A stretch of 64,000 bases of DNA. Source: Amorphophallus konjac. Its lineage: Eukaryota; Streptophyta; Magnoliopsida; Alismatales; Araceae. The DNA is taken from contig CM040123.1 of assembly GCA_022559845.1 (NCBI GenBank), positions 298,518,642 through 298,582,641 on the forward strand, read 5' to 3'. Positions 1 through 12,499 of the stretch are shown one piece after another. Within the stretch, counting starts at the first letter, position 1; every line of letters starts with the position of its first letter. The translations under genes were made by a program, and so were the position numbers. The notes under the pieces were generated by a model. The model ran no database searches, was not told the origin of the DNA, and was given only the letters and a program-made list of their open reading frames with translations.

Positions 1-2863
1 TTTTTTTGACGTTTTTCCAGAAGAATTACCTAGCTTACCCCCGGAGCGGGGGGTGTCGTTCACCATCGACCTTGTCCCTGGTGCTGGACATGTTTCCAAG
101 GCACCTTACCGAATGTCCCCTACTGAGCTGAAAGAGCTAAACGAACAACTGATGGAACTATTGAACAAGGGTTTCATCCGACCGAGTACTTCCCCATGGG
201 GAGCGCATGTGCTATTCGTCAAGAAGAAGGACGGATCGATGAGACTCTGCATCGACTATCGACAGTTAAATCACCTTACAATCAAGAAAAAGTACCCACT
301 ACCGAGGATTGATGAATTATTCGATCAAATATCTGGAGCTAAATAGTTCTCCTAGATCGATCTTCGTTCGGGTTATCACCAACTGAAGATCAAAGAAGAA
401 GATATTCATAAAACTGCATTCCGAAGCAGGTATGGGCATTACAAATTTACTGTTATGCCTTTCGGACTAACGAATGCCCCCGCAACTTTCATGCAGTTAA
501 TGAATAGTATATTCGGGCCTCACTTGGACCAGTTCATTGTGGTCTTTATTGACGATATTTTGATTTATTCAAAGTCTAAAGAAGACCATGAAGAACACCT
601 CAAGTAGGCATTGCAGATATTGAGAGAAAATAAATTATATGCCAAGTTCAGCAAGTGCAAGTTTTGGCTTGAGGAAGTATCTTTCCTGGGTCATATAATT
701 TCGAAGGACGGAATTTCCGTGGACCCATCAAAGGTCGAAGCCGTGAAAAATTGGGAACGACCAACAAATGCAACGGAAATTTGGAGTTTCTTGGGGCTAG
801 CTGGTTATTATCGGTGCTTCATCAAGGACTTCTCAAGAATTGCTGTTCCTCTCACTCGATTGACTCGCAAGGAAATACCTTGTGAGTGGAAAGAAGACTG
901 TGAGAAGAGTTTTCAATCTTTGAAAGATCTCTTGACTACTGCTCTAGTCTTATCACTGCCAATTGAAGGAGAAAAGTATGAGGTATATACCGATGCTTCC
1001 GGTATTTGCCTCGGGTGTGTATTGATGCAAAATGGGAGAGTCATTGCATACTCTTCCCGGCAACTGAAGAAACATGAAGAGAACTACCCGATGCATGATT
1101 GAGAACTAGCCCCGGTGGTATTTGCCTTGAAGATCTGGAGACACTATCTCTACGAAGAATAATTCACGGTATACTCCGATCATAAAAGCCTCAAGTATTT
1201 ATTCTCCCAAAAGGAGCTAAACATGCGACAAAGGTGTTGGCTCGAGTATCTCAAGGATTTCGACTTCACTATACAGTACCATCCCGGTAAGGGTAATTCT
1301 GTGGCCGATGCCCTCAGTCGAAAGCCGAGAGCAATATAGGCCAGTTGCATGATTCAAGAATGGAAGCTCTTGGAAGAATTTTCTAAACTCGGCATTTCCA
1401 CCGGTGAACGAGACAGGTGTATTACTCTAGCCAACGTGAGTCTACATCCGGATTTGCTTCCAGAAATTCGAAAGCTACAAGAAGAAGATCCTGCACTAGT
1501 GGAGATAAGGGACAAGCTGGACGAGAGGCCGGATTTCAAGCTGACACCCGATGGAAGACTATTATTCCATGCACGGACATGTGAACCCGACTGTCCCGAG
1601 TTGAAGAAAAAAGTTCTTGAAGAAGCTCATCGATCGAGGTACACGATCCACCCTGGAGCCACCAAGATGTACCAAGACTTGAAAACGACTTTCTGGTGGC
1701 CTAATATGAAAAGTTAGGTAGCGGGTTTCGTATCTCACTGCCTGACTTGTCAACAAGTGAAGGTGGAACATTAGAAACCCACCGGAAAGTTACATCCACG
1801 AGATATTCCCAAGTGAAAGTGGGAAGACATTGGCATGGATTTTATTATGGGCTTGCCAAAGTCTAGAGGTGGACATGATGGAATTTAGGTAATTATTGAC
1901 CGCCTAACTAAATCGGTTCATTTCTTGCCTATCAAAAGTCGATGGTCGGTTGATGTCCTTACTGCCTTATATATTAAGGATACAGTTAGATTGCATGGAG
2001 TTCCCGTGTCAATCGTATCCGACCGAGACCCACGCTTCACCTCTAATTTCTGGAAGAGTCTACGACACTCTCTGGGGACGAAACTCAACTTCAGCACTGC
2101 TTTCCATCCCCAGACAGATGGACAGACAGAAAGGACAAATCAAGTTGTCGAAGATATGTGAAGGGTGTGTATTATAGACTTCGGCGGAAGTTGGCATGAC
2201 CACTTACCCCTAGCCGAGTTTGCATATAATAATAGCTATCAAGCTAGTATTCAAATGGCACCTTTTGAGGCACTCTATGGTAGAACTTCTCTAATATGCT
2301 AGGATGAACTCAGTGAAAAGCAAATTCTAGGCCCAGATATGGTGAGAGACTCAACCGAAAAGATACACCTCATTCGGGAAAGGCAAAAGATAGCACAGTC
2401 CAGACAGAAGTCATATGCTGACAATAGAAGAAGAGATCTATAATTCCAAGTTAGAGACCATGTCTTTCTCAATGTCTCTCCTGGTTGAGGTATTAGAAGA
2501 TTCGGTGTTAAGGGCAAACTTACACTGAGTTTTATTGGTCCATTCGAGGTATTGGAGAGAGTGGGCGAGGTAGCTTACCGCATTGCCTTGCCTCCACAAT
2601 TATCAGAGGTACACATTGTTTTCCATATTTCTATGCTGAAGAAGTATGTGCACGATCCTCTCCACGTCATCGATCACACTGACTTGGTGATACAAAAGGA
2701 CCTTACCTATGAGCAGAAGTCAATGAAGATCCTCGACCGAGAAATCCAAGTTCTAAGGAACAAGACGATCCCTATGGTGAAAATCCAATGGAATAGATGC
2801 TTAGAACAAGAGGCTACATGGGAAGCCGAGGAGTCTATGAGAAGGATATTTCCTAGTTTGTAA
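1..2863 (+). pseudogene. Tekay-type chromovirus (Ty3/gypsy) pol remnant
   Basis: This is the C-terminal part of a gypsy polyprotein that would copy and integrate the element; the 5' part lies outside the window. In one frame I read reverse transcriptase (FIDDILIYS catalytic box at about 547-573), RNase H (YTDASG at about 985), the integrase zinc region (about 1630-1760), the integrase core (SDRDPRF near 2020, [12 protein letters not shown] near 2105-2145) and a chromodomain-like tail (about 2710-2863, with LDREIQVLRNK and ATWEAEE). The chromodomain places it among chromoviruses. The frame stays the same throughout but is broken by more than ten stops, including 344-346, 353-355, 605-607, 1100-1102, 1160-1162, 1337-1339 and 1715-1717. 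Most stops can be explained by a single C-to-T or G-to-A change in a Gln, Arg or Trp codon, as expected from decay of methylated DNA. It is dead. Confidence 0.93.
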
Positions 2864-2924
2864 GTATTTCTCACCCTCCTTGTCTTCATATATGTAATTG
2901 AATTTGGGGATCAAATTCTTTTAA

Positions 2925-2935
2925 GTGGGGGAGGG
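2925..2935 (+). promoter_or_regulatory. Polypurine tract of element 1
   Basis: The purine run GTGGGGGAGGG lies directly before TGTAGTACCCCG, the 5' end of the 3' LTR. It would prime plus-strand DNA synthesis. Confidence 0.8.
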
Positions 2936-3148
2936 TGTAGTACCCCGTATAAAAATGAAAATAAAAATAAAAATAATATATTGACTTTTTTTCCAAATAA
3001 ATAAAAAATTTTAGATAACTCTATGGGAAGATAACTCTATAGGAAGGTTAAATAGGAAACTATTATATAAAAATACCACCATTGAAGTCATCATATGTAA
3101 TGAGGCTTCATCTTCCAAAAAGATTATTCACTTGAACAAGTGACTTCT

Positions 3149-3203
3149 TAGTGTAGTTGGTTAAGTGACGTGTTATCCAAACAGGTGACCATGGTTCGAT
3201 TCT
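3149..3203 (+). other. tRNA-like pol III promoter (possible SINE or tRNA relic)
   Basis: TAGTGTAGTTGG (3149-3160) fits the A-box consensus fully and GGTTCGATTCT (3193-3203) fits the B box with one mismatch. Their spacing of about 32 bp is that of a tRNA gene. A T-rich stretch follows. I could not fold a convincing acceptor stem, so it is more likely a tRNA-derived SINE head or relic inside the LTR than a working tRNA gene. Confidence 0.4.
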
Positions 3204-3872
3204 TGCATCCGCTATTTCTTTTTAGGCAAAATAATGGGCGAACTAAATATATATATGAAGGGCTAGTCGCCATTTCTACAAACCAATTAAATATATATAT
3301 ATATACCCAGGGACCCCTCAACCACCAGAGCTGGGTGGGGGCAATAACAGCCATGGTTTGCTGGCCGTGGACCCAGAGGGAACCTACACAACATGTTTTC
3401 AGATCTGGTTTCCCACGAACCTATTTATTCCTTATAAATAACTCCTTTTTGCTGGCAATGGACCCCGTTTGACCTGGCAGTGGATCCCAAGATAAGGACC
3501 CTTGCTTTTGCCTTGGCAACTGAATTCTTCCTATAATTACACCTTCTATTGAGTGGACAGAAGCCTCTGCCCTCATCCTGCAACTTGCAAAGATAATATC
3601 CCCTTCATTTCTTCTACCTCGAAAGACATGAAGGGACGTCTTCTTCCTATATTCTACATCCTGCTGCAGAAGCTCTGACGCGAAGAGCTTGACTTTCCTT
3701 ATTCTAGCCATCTGTACCATGTGTATCACTCCTAAGAGGTAGGTGTTCTCAATATCTGGCATAATTAGTAGTTAAATAGGGTGACATGCATGAATAGGGT
3801 TAGTTACGTATCACTTGGATTCTATGTGTTCATCCATTTTAATCCCTGTAAATTATCCCATGTTTAAAAATT

Positions 3873-3877
3873 CATAT
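3873..3877. other. Target-site duplication of element E, left copy
   Basis: CATAT directly precedes the TG of the left LTR and is repeated at 14556-14560 directly after the CA of the right LTR. Confidence 0.9.
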
Positions 3878-4495
3878 TGTTGTGCCCCGGACTGTTTTTA
3901 CGGAGATCATGTATGAAATGTCATCAGTTCTCATTGTGGTTGATTCACATTGAAATACATATTTGATTAATGATGAGGTTATGAATTTCAGTCTGTGTTT
4001 GATTGATTTGGCTATACCAAGCAAAATGCTCATAACGCTAAAGTCTGACTTCGGCTAATTTGTTTGAATGAGTTGCTTTAGGTAAAGATTGAATGAATGG
4101 AGTGTTTATTCTTCTTGATAAGGAGTGAGTTGAGAAGTTTACTGCCTTGAGTGAAATGGAAATCCATACTGTGCAGGTATAGTGTGGGTTTGAGGCTCAG
4201 AACATGGAAATGATAAAAAGACCATATTTGAAGGTTGCTCAAAAGGCAAATGACAGGGCAATGATTCAAATATAGAAAACACAGGTTCATTGTGAGACCT
4301 CGCTCACAATTTGAAGGCCAATGGTGAGAATGTTTGTACCATTTGGATCTGAGTTTGAATGGAATGATCCGGGTAAAAATTCATGCTTAACCATGTTTAT
4401 CTGAGTTGTATGAACTCCCTTGATCAACATTGATATATGTATTTGATTTGTGGAGGTTTCATTTGAAGTTATTCAAGTTTTTCAACTGTCAGTAA

Positions 4496-4818
4496 AAGTG
4501 TCGACCTCAGGGGTCGACACTTATTTGTGGAGTCTCTGCCTTGCGTTGAAAACAGAACTCTCGTGAAAAAGTGTCGACCCTGAAGGTCGACACTTTCAGG
4601 TAAGTATGTTCAATTCTGTGAAAACAGAATGTCCATGAAAAAGTGTCGACCTCGTGTGTCAACACTTTTCATCACGAATGTTTTGTTCTCTTAACATGCC
4701 AGAACACTTCGTAAGAAGTGTCGACCCCATGGGTCGACACTCGTGTCGCGGTTTTGCTTTAATATATGTTCTGGCAAAAATTTCAGGAAAAAGAGTCGAC
4801 CCCATGGGTCGAAACTTT
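4496..4818. repeat. Array of five GTGTCGAC palindromes in U3 of E
   Basis: The palindromes lie at 4496-4522, 4568-4596, 4638-4669, 4716-4741 and 4787-4818. Each has arms like AAGTGTCGACC and GGTCGACACTT; the last two close on CCATGG, so they are almost loopless. They all lie upstream of the TATA box. Confidence 0.9.
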
Positions 4819-4988
4819 TTCTGAACGTTCGATCGAGTTTTTCAGATCTGTTTCGAAACCTTTAAGGGAGGATCCATTTGGTATGGCTTTTGACCCTAAT
4901 AGCCTTAGGGCGACCCTTGCACTTTGTATGTGTTATAAAGGGGGTTTAGAGTGGACTTTTATGTCTTTTGGGGGATCAAATCCCCTTG

Positions 4989-4994
4989 TATATA
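4989..4994 (+). promoter_or_regulatory. Likely TATA box of element E (left LTR)
   Basis: TATATA in GTATATAG lies downstream of the palindrome array. The same sequence occurs in the right LTR near 13682. Confidence 0.5.
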
Positions 4995-5863
4995 GTCGTC
5001 CCCTTCCTTCCGATCGAACAATCCACAAGAGCTTCTAACATGGGTTTTTCTTGTCTTGCAGGAGGAGGAGGGTTTCCCATCGGCTGGAGGTGAAGGAGAG
5101 CTGCGCTAGGCCGTCTTCCATCAAGCCCAAGCCTAGAGTTGGAGGTCACGATCTGCATCCTCTACATCCAGAGCTTCGGGCGAACATCTTCTACACCGAC
5201 TTCATCCAACCTCGGTTCTTTTGTTCTGAGTGCTACCCTCTTTATATTCCTAGCATATTTAAGGTTTTGTGGGGAAGATCCATATTGTTCATCATCTTCT
5301 TAGTCATCTTGTGCTTAGAACGTTCATCTCATATTTGGGCTTATATTTCCTTTCATACTATTTCTCTATCTAGACATTTTCGGAGCTTGCTCTGAGTGTG
5401 TGTGGGTTGTCTCGTCGTCGTACGAGAACCCACGTGTGTGGGCCGTCGATCCTGTGTGTGTGTGGTTGCTATCGTCGAGCAGCGTTTATAGTGAAATCCT
5501 CTCGAGGTGAGAGGGGTGGACGTAGGACGGCACTTGGTGCGTCCGAACCACCTAAAAATACTGTGTTGTGGTTTGCTTGTCTGGTGGTTGTTGTTATCTA
5601 ATTTTCCGTTCGCTATACGAGTGTGTGTCGGTGAGGCGTGAGTGTTCTCAACTGTCCGTCCAAATATTGTTGTCCGAGTGAGTATATATGTGCGTTGGGG
5701 AGTTGTAAGAGCTTGAATAATTTAATTTCAGTTGTTTTAATCAAGCCTTTGTCTTGGATTTTCTCTCATATCTGTGGCTTGTGTGGGTTGTTTTTATATT
5801 TGCAAAGAAGGGTGGGCAATCAATTCGCCCCCCTCTCAATTGCCTCCTAACCGGGCCAACAAT

Positions 5864-5875
5864 TGGTATCAAAGC
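5864..5875 (+). promoter_or_regulatory. Primer-binding site of E (initiator tRNA-Met)
   Basis: TGGTATCAAAGC starts three bases after the left LTR. It matches the usual TGGTATCAGAGC complement of initiator tRNA-Met with one change. Confidence 0.85.
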
Positions 5876-5926
5876 CTCGGCTCTGCTTTTTAGAAAACGT
5901 AGCGGTTTTAGAGTGATCTCTTAGGA

Positions 5927-7789
5927 ATGGCCAACAACCTCAAAGGGGATGATGCTCGAAGGGCATTCTATTCAACGGCCACCCTTCTTCGATGGGAGTA
6001 ATTACCCATACTGGAAGAATAGGATGATCGTATTTCTAGAGCCCAAAGTCATGAAATATGGACTGTTATAAGGAATGGTCCGTATGTTGTGCACCCCGAT
6101 GAGGATATGTGGGATGATGATGCTATAAAGAAAGCCACTGTGAATTTTAATGCTTTGAATATAATTCAATGTGCTATTCACCCTAACGAGTATGCTCGTC
6201 TCTCCATGTGCAGTAGCGCCAAGGAAATGTGGGACAAGCTCAAGCTCATCTATGAAGGTACCACAGAAGTCAAAGAGACAAAGACAAATATGCTGACCCG
6301 TGACTACTAGCTATTTAGAATGAAAGATGAAGAAGATATCTCCCAGATGTTCACGCGACTCATGGAGATCACCAACGGACTAAAGTCACTCGGAAGAGAG
6401 TTCACAAATAAGGAGTTGGTACGGAAGGTGTTGAGGTCACTGTCACCAAGCTGGGACACCAAGGTGACCATGATAGAAGACTCCAAGGATTTGACAACAC
6501 TCATCGTGGATGCACTCATAGGGTCATTAATGACCTATGAGATCAATGTGATCAAAAGGACGGAAGAGGATCCGAAGAAGAAAAGGCCAATCACCTTGAA
6601 AGCACTCCCGGAGATTGTCTCGAGCCAAGAGGAATCGTTGGGAACCACCGACGATGAAGAGGTTGCTATGCTAACAAGAAAGGTAAGATAATTCTTGCAC
6701 CAAAGAAGAAGATTTGGCGGAAAGTTCAGGAAAGGGAAGAGGCAGCCAAGACAAAGAAATGAACCATCCAAGGCCGCCGAAATCATTTGCTATGAATGCA
6801 AGAAAGCGGGGCACATGCGAGGAGAATGCCCCGAGCTCCAAAAGAAGAAAGGAAAGGTCAGCAAGGGTAAGAAGCCGAAAGCCATGAAGGCGACATGGAG
6901 CGACGAGGATGAGGATGATCCCATGACCGATGATGAGGAGCAGGACATTGAAGAACTCGTGAAGACGATGTGTCTGATGGCCAATATCGATAGTGAACAG
7001 GTAACTTCTTACACTAAGGCCATTTCAAATGAACAGTGGGAACTTGCTTATGAAGAGTTAGATGAGAAATATAGAAGAATGAAAAATGAAAATATGACTT
7101 TAAAGAAAAAGATCCATGAAATTGTTCACTCATCTAATTCTTGTGGAAAGTGCAATTTGCTTGAAATGCAAATTAAAAATCTGAAAAATGTTAATGATGC
7201 TTTGGAAACCAAGTTGTCTTTGTTTGAAGAGGAGATAGCATGCTTAGATATAGAGAAGAAAAATGCATTTAAGCTGAAAGATGAAATCCAAGAAAAGCAT
7301 GACCTCTTGAACAAAGAGTTTGAAAAATTGCATGTTCAACTAAGTGAATGTGAAAAAGAGAAAGAAAACTTGAAAGAGAAGAATGAGAATTTTGTCATTG
7401 AAATTGAAAATTTGAAATTTGGGTATGGAAAGGTAGTGAGAGAGAAAGGAAAACAAGTTGAAAAGAATCAAAGTGTAATGCATAGCAACAAAAATCATGC
7501 TCATTATGCTGTGAAGAATTCATTTTATCAAGGAGAATGTTCACACACACACTTTGAAAAATAAACTGTTCATTCCAAATTCCCCTCAACCTTTAAAAAT
7601 GTAAATAAAAGGAAAGATTTTGGTAGGAGAAGACCCACGTGTTTTTATTGTGGGAAAATAGGGCATGACATGTATATATGCCAACTCATGCAATATGATG
7701 ATGAATTATTTTTCAGTAGATACTATGAGTCACTTGGGAACGCTAACGTGAAGGGACCCAAACTTGCTTGGGTACCCAAATCAAAATGA
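5927..7789 (+). pseudogene. Copia gag (capsid/nucleocapsid) of element E, decayed
   Basis: This encodes the structural protein that would form virus-like particles and bind element RNA. Visible parts are the N-terminal gag motif PPFFDGSNYPYWKNRM (near 5970-6020), the capsid-like region with WDKLKLIYEGT (about 6220-6260), a CCHC zinc knuckle CYECKKAGHMRGEC (about 6790-6830), an acidic stretch, a long coiled coil (about 7010-7450) and a second knuckle CFYCGKIGHDMYIC (about 7640-7680). It ends at a TGA at 7787-7789. An early frameshift between 5927 and 6020 and stops at 6308-6310, 6689-6691 and 7562-7564 break it. The ATG at 5927 is the likely ancestral start, close to the primer-binding site. 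Confidence 0.88.
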
Positions 7790-7802
7790 GCATGGTTGGT
7801 AA

Positions 7803-10800
7803 TTGGTGCAAGTCTGCATGAAGGCGGGAGACAATAAATGGTACCTGGACAGTGGATGCTCCTGGCACATGACTAGAAATAAACTCCTCTTCGCAGACCT
7901 TGCTGAGAAGAATGGCGGAACGGTAATCTTCGGAGGACAGGACAAGGGTAAGATCATACGAATTGGGAGAATTGGTAAGGACCCTAACCACTGCATTGAA
8001 GATGTTTCATTAGTTAGAGGTCTTCATCATAATTTGCTTAGTGTAAGTCAACTTTGTGACAAGGGTCACAAAGTGATTTTTGAATCTTCACACTGCACGA
8101 TCATTGATGCTATAACACAGAAAATTAAGTTCATAGGTGTGACATGTAACAACACTTATCAAGTTGACTTTGATGAACTTGCACCAAAGAAATTATGTTT
8201 AGTTGCTAACAAAAGTGAAGATCTTTGGTTGTGGCATCGCCCTTGGGCATGCAAGCTTTAATGTTATTAGGAAATTGAACCGTCATGATCTAGTCAGAGG
8301 ACTTCCTAAATTTAACTTTGAAACTTCAAAGATTTGTGAAGCATGTAATAAAGGAAAACAAACCACCGCATCCTTTAAATGCAAAAACATTGTGTCTACA
8401 GAAAAACCCCTTCAACTGTTGCATTTGGATCTATTTGGTCCCACTAGGACTCGCAGTCTTGGCGGAAAGCTTTATGGCTTTGTGATTGTCGATGATTTCT
8501 CACGATATGCATAGGTTTTATATCTTGCTAATAAAAGTGATGCTTGCAATGAGTTTATTGATTTTTGCACAAAAGTCCAGAATGAAAAGGGATATTCAAT
8601 TAAGAAAATTCAAAGTGAGCACGGAAAGGAATTTGAGAATCATGAGTTTGATACTTTTTGCAAGAAGCAGGGGTACGAGCATCAGTTCTCCTCACGAAGA
8701 ACCCCTCAACAAAATGGCGTGGTCGAAAGGAAAAATAGGACGCTCGTGGAGATGGCACGTACCATGCTTGCCGAGAATGGTCTTCCATGGTACTTATGGG
8801 CAGAAGCGGTGAACACCGCTTGCTACATCACAAATAGAGCAATGGTAAGACCAATCCTTAAGAAAACTCCATACGAGCTTTACAAAGGTAAGAAACCCAA
8901 CATATCTCATTTCAAGCCATTTGGTTCAATTTGATATATCTTGAACAATGGAAAAGACAATCTAGAGAAATTTGAAGCAAAAAGTGATAAAGGGATCTTC
9001 CTCGGGTATGCTCTAACATCTAGAGCTTACCGTGTGTATAACACTAGAACGCTTGTTGTCAAGGAAAGTCCACATGTAGTAGTTGATGAATTCACAATGA
9101 GGAAATTGAGTGATGATCATTTTCTTATTACAGGTGAGGGCGAAATTGAAAAGGGAGAGTCAAGCAAACAAGGTGAGGCATCAAATCAAGAAGAAGAAAA
9201 AGAACAAGAAGAAGAAGAAGCGGAATAAGAGCAACATCCGAATCTTCCACACCAATGGACCACGCACAGGGACCATCCATTGGAGAACGTGATCGACGGT
9301 GTGGATGAAGGAATTCGAACTCGGGCTTCAATGAGGGAAGTACAAAATCATGATAATCTAGCTTTACTTTCTAGCATTGAGCCTAAATCATTAGATGATG
9401 CTTTGAATGAAAATTCTTGGGTTCTCGCCATGCAAGAAGAGCTACACCAATTTCAAAGGAATCGGGTGTGGTTCCTCATGCCCCAGCCTGATGACTATCC
9501 TATCATTGGAACTAAGTGGGTTTTCCGAAACAAACTTAGTGAAGATGGGGTGGTTGTAAGGAATACGGCAAGATTAGTTGCCAAGGGCTACTCTCAATAA
9601 TTTGGCATTGATTTTGATGAATCATTTGCACCTGTGGCTAGATTGGAAGCAGTTAGAATTTTACTTGCTTATGCTTGTCACAAGAACATGAAACTGTTTC
9701 AAATGGACGTGAAGAGTGCCTTCCTCAATGGAGTGATCAAGGAAGAAGTGTACGTGGAGCAACCACCGGGCTTTGAAGATGAAAGGTTTCCCAACCACGT
9801 ATTCAAATTGGACAAGGCACTATACGGTTTGAAACAGGCTCCCCGGGCATGGTATGATAGATTAAGTTCATTTCTTATTCAAAACGGCTTCAAACGAGGT
9901 AACATAGACCAAACTTTGTTTACAAAAACTTGTGATGATCATTCATTAATTGTTCAAGTTTATGTAGACGATATTATTTTTGGAGCCTCCAATACAAAAA
10001 TGAATGATGAATTTGCCCAACTTATGCAGGGGGAGTTCGAGATGAGCTTGATGGGAGAGCTCAACTTCTTCTTGGGATTACAGATAAAGCAAATGGATGA
10101 TGGCATTTTCATCAACCAGAAGAAGTATACACAAGAAATCGTGAAGAAATTTCAACTTGAGACTGCCAAGCCCTTTGCAACACCAATGTCCACCTCACAG
10201 AAAATGGAGGAAGAAAAAGGTAACAAAGTTGATCAAAAACTTTTTAGGGGTATGATAGGATCCTTGCTTTATTTGACTGCTAGTAGGCCTGATATACACT
10301 TCAGTGTTTGTCTTTGTGCAAGATACCAATCTTGTCCTAGGGACTCTCATTTAGCGGCCGTGAAAAGGATCTTCAGGTATTTGAATGGAACCCTTGACCT
10401 TGGTTTGTGTTATCCAAGGAATAATTCATTTGATTTACATACTTTCACTGACTTTGATTATGCTGGTTGTAAGATGGATCGAAAAAGCACAAGCGGTCAC
10501 TGTCAGTTTCTTGGGGGTTGCATGGTTTCATGGGCCTCAAAGAAACAACATTGTGTGGCTTTATCAACTTTCGAAGCCGAGTACGTGGCTACCGGTAGTT
10601 GTGCGGCTCAAGTGCTTTGGATCCAACATTAGTTGCTGGATTTTGGTTTTTCTTTAAAGAAAACTCCCATAATATGTGATAACACTTCTGCAATAAACTT
10701 GTCCAAGAATCCTGTCCAACATTCCCACACTAAGCACATAGAAGTTAGACACCACTTTATAGAGATCATATCAATAAAAGTGATTTTGAACTTATTTTTG

Positions 10801-10903
10801 TTGATACAAAACACCAACTTGCTGATATATTTACAAAACCTTTGAATTCTGAACAATTTTACTTTCTAAGAAGAGAATTAGGAGTGTGCAGATTAGACAC
10901 TTA
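7803..10903 (+). pseudogene. Copia pol of element E, decayed
   Basis: This is the ancestral protease-integrase-RT-RNase H polyprotein. Protease DSGCSWHMT lies near 7850-7875. The GAG-pre-integrase zinc region is broken by a frameshift near 8240. The integrase core runs from about 8420 (HLDLFGP) to about 8730 (PQQNGVVERKNR). RT contains [13 protein letters not shown] (about 9690-9730) and the catalytic YVDD box (about 9961-9972). RNase H contains KSTSGH and [10 protein letters not shown] (about 10480-10590). Stops occur at 8512-8514, 8932-8934, 9226-9228, 9598-9600 and 10630-10632, and a one-base deletion lies near 10758. The final DIFTKPL motif and TAG (10901-10903) are still recognisable. 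The pol frame is +1 relative to gag. Confidence 0.9.
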
Positions 10904-12485
10904 GATATTTTGAGCTGAATTGTACATACACTCTTTTCATCTTTTTCATAAAGAAACCGTTCATATTGCATTTTGATTTGCACATAAAAGTTTTCATTGT
11001 CTTTACTCTTCAAACTTTATCTTTTGTCCATATCACAGTGAATAACAACTTTGGTTATTATACATGCTTTCATCCTTTTACATCTGCAAGTACATAACTG
11101 CATATACTTCATCAATGTGTGCATGAATGCCATGATTTTTCGGTATATCAAATAGTGTTAGTGGAAAGGTGGATCAAGTCCACCTGGAAGCTTTCATCAT
11201 GTGTGAGTGTGGTCTTCGTACCTAAGTACTCTGCCACGTACCGATAATCAAATTGCTTGAAAACATCATTTTGAAATGCTTGAGTGTATATAATTTACAC
11301 ATCCTTCAGTTGATATCTTCTATGACCTTTCGCCCTTGCTAAATAAAATGCTTTGACTAGGACATGTTTTAACATGGCACATATTAAGGGGGTGGTTTTT
11401 TGCTATAACGGTGTATACACTTAGGGGGAGATATCACCATGAATAGGCTAATTCATCTCTTACATTCTACGCAGTTTCTCACACAATTTGCACATGTGAG
11501 TTAATGAATCTAACTGATAAGGATTTCACTTATTCCACTTAACACATCTTAGGACTCTGAAACCCCTATATGGAAATCACGTGACTTGTGAGGAAAAGGC
11601 TGTCAGCCCCGTCAAAAATAGTCAATAAATGTGATTTGACATGAAGTAAATCGAGAATCCGCCCTGACATAAAGGAGGAAACTCGCATTGAAAAGTGTCC
11701 TATCCACATTATTATAAGTGACGATGCCGAGTAACCGGGAACTACCCCTGAAACAAAGGGCATGACTCGTGTCAAAAGGTTAGTCATCTTGTCTTTCAAA
11801 AATCAAAATAATCTTGGGGTTGTGCAAAGCTACCAAAAGTCGAGCACGTTGTATGAAAGTATAGGGAAGAAAAGATCCTATTTGTGTTCTTTAGAAAATC
11901 TGAAAATCCATGCTATCTAGATTTCATTGCTCATATTTCACATATTCATCTAGGGAGTGATTGCATGGATCCACACCTTGAATCAGCCATATTTCATGAG
12001 TCTTGCAGTACCACTTCTTGTAAGCACTACCCTTTTACTATTGCACATGAAATTCATGTTCTTGGTCTATAGCATATTTCCTAACCCGTTCATAAAGAAC
12101 ATGTTTGCTATTTTATGGTATGATGAGTGCATATGTGCTTGACTGGTCATTACTTGCATTTCATATTCATCTCATTGAGTTAATTGTGCATATTGAGGCT
12201 TAACTTTCATCCTTTACCGTTTTAATAATCCCCTATTTGACTCTGACAAAAAGGGGGAGAAATAACCTTGCATTGCGTGAATGAAGATTCATGACTTGCT
12301 TAGTTTTTGATTGATCATGTTTTTGGCAAACATGGTGAGTTGATCTCTACATGTTAATTCAGCAAGTTATGAATTCCTGACTGAAAATCATGCATCTGGT
12401 GTGCATGAGAAAATGGTTGTTTTGGTTCAAAATTTGTCATCCTTCTTGCAAATATTATAGTTCTATCAACAGTTTTATCTTCGTA
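10904..12485 (+). other. Spacer between pol and right LTR of E
   Basis: These 1.6 kb have no convincing gene; short open frames occur on both strands but match nothing I recognise. SIRE elements can carry an env-like frame here, but I cannot support one. It holds extra polypurine-like runs (TTAGGGGGAGATAT near 11420, AAAAAGGGGGAGAAA near 12247). At 11140-11240 there is a stretch resembling 19600-19700, in the LTR of fragment G. Confidence 0.6.
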
Positions 12486-12499
12486 AAAAAGGGGGAGAT
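12486..12499 (+). promoter_or_regulatory. Polypurine tract of E
   Basis: AAAAAGGGGGAGAT directly precedes the TGTTGTG start of the right LTR, the usual arrangement in SIRE-type elements. Confidence 0.85.

Larger units (their letters stand above)
2936..3877 (+). repeat. 3' LTR of element 1, first segment (U3)
   Basis: The LTR starts with TGTAGTACCCCG after the polypurine tract. It contains an A-rich stretch (2945-3015), a tRNA-like pol III promoter motif (3149-3203) and a (TA)n run (about 3290-3304). From about 3410 to 3770 it matches the LTR at 18690-19045 in opposite orientation; both read an LLQQDVE..KKTSLHVF-like antisense peptide. Copia element E interrupts it at 3878, and the LTR resumes at 14561. 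I see no gene here; the antisense open frame at 3421-3762 looks like a by-product of LTR sequence. Confidence 0.8.
3878..5861 (+). repeat. Left LTR of element E
   Basis: It runs from TGTTGTGCCCC to GGGCCAACA, 1984 bp, against 2056 bp for the right LTR. U3 carries five GTGTCGAC palindromes (4496-4818). A TATATA box lies at 4989-4994 and the conserved CCACCTAAAA box of these copia LTRs at about 5547-5557. It lacks about 72 bp, with one palindrome, that the right LTR has. Short open frames here are not genes. Confidence 0.92.

Noticed and set aside
3149..3203. Functional tRNA gene
   Set aside because: The internal promoter boxes fit, but I could not pair an acceptor stem or find a clear anticodon arm.
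3421..3762. 113-codon minus-strand frame with a related frame at 18775-19044
   Set aside because: The similarity is explained by both lying in LTRs of one family; the frame is not kept along the full length.
4766..5038. Open frames shared by the left and right LTRs of E (also 13459-13710, 5051-5395, 13744-14118)
   Set aside because: Being identical in both LTRs reflects LTR duplication; they overlap the TATA region and have no domain.
10904..12485. Possible env-like gene after pol in E
   Set aside because: No long frame, signal peptide or membrane segment pattern remains; only short open frames.
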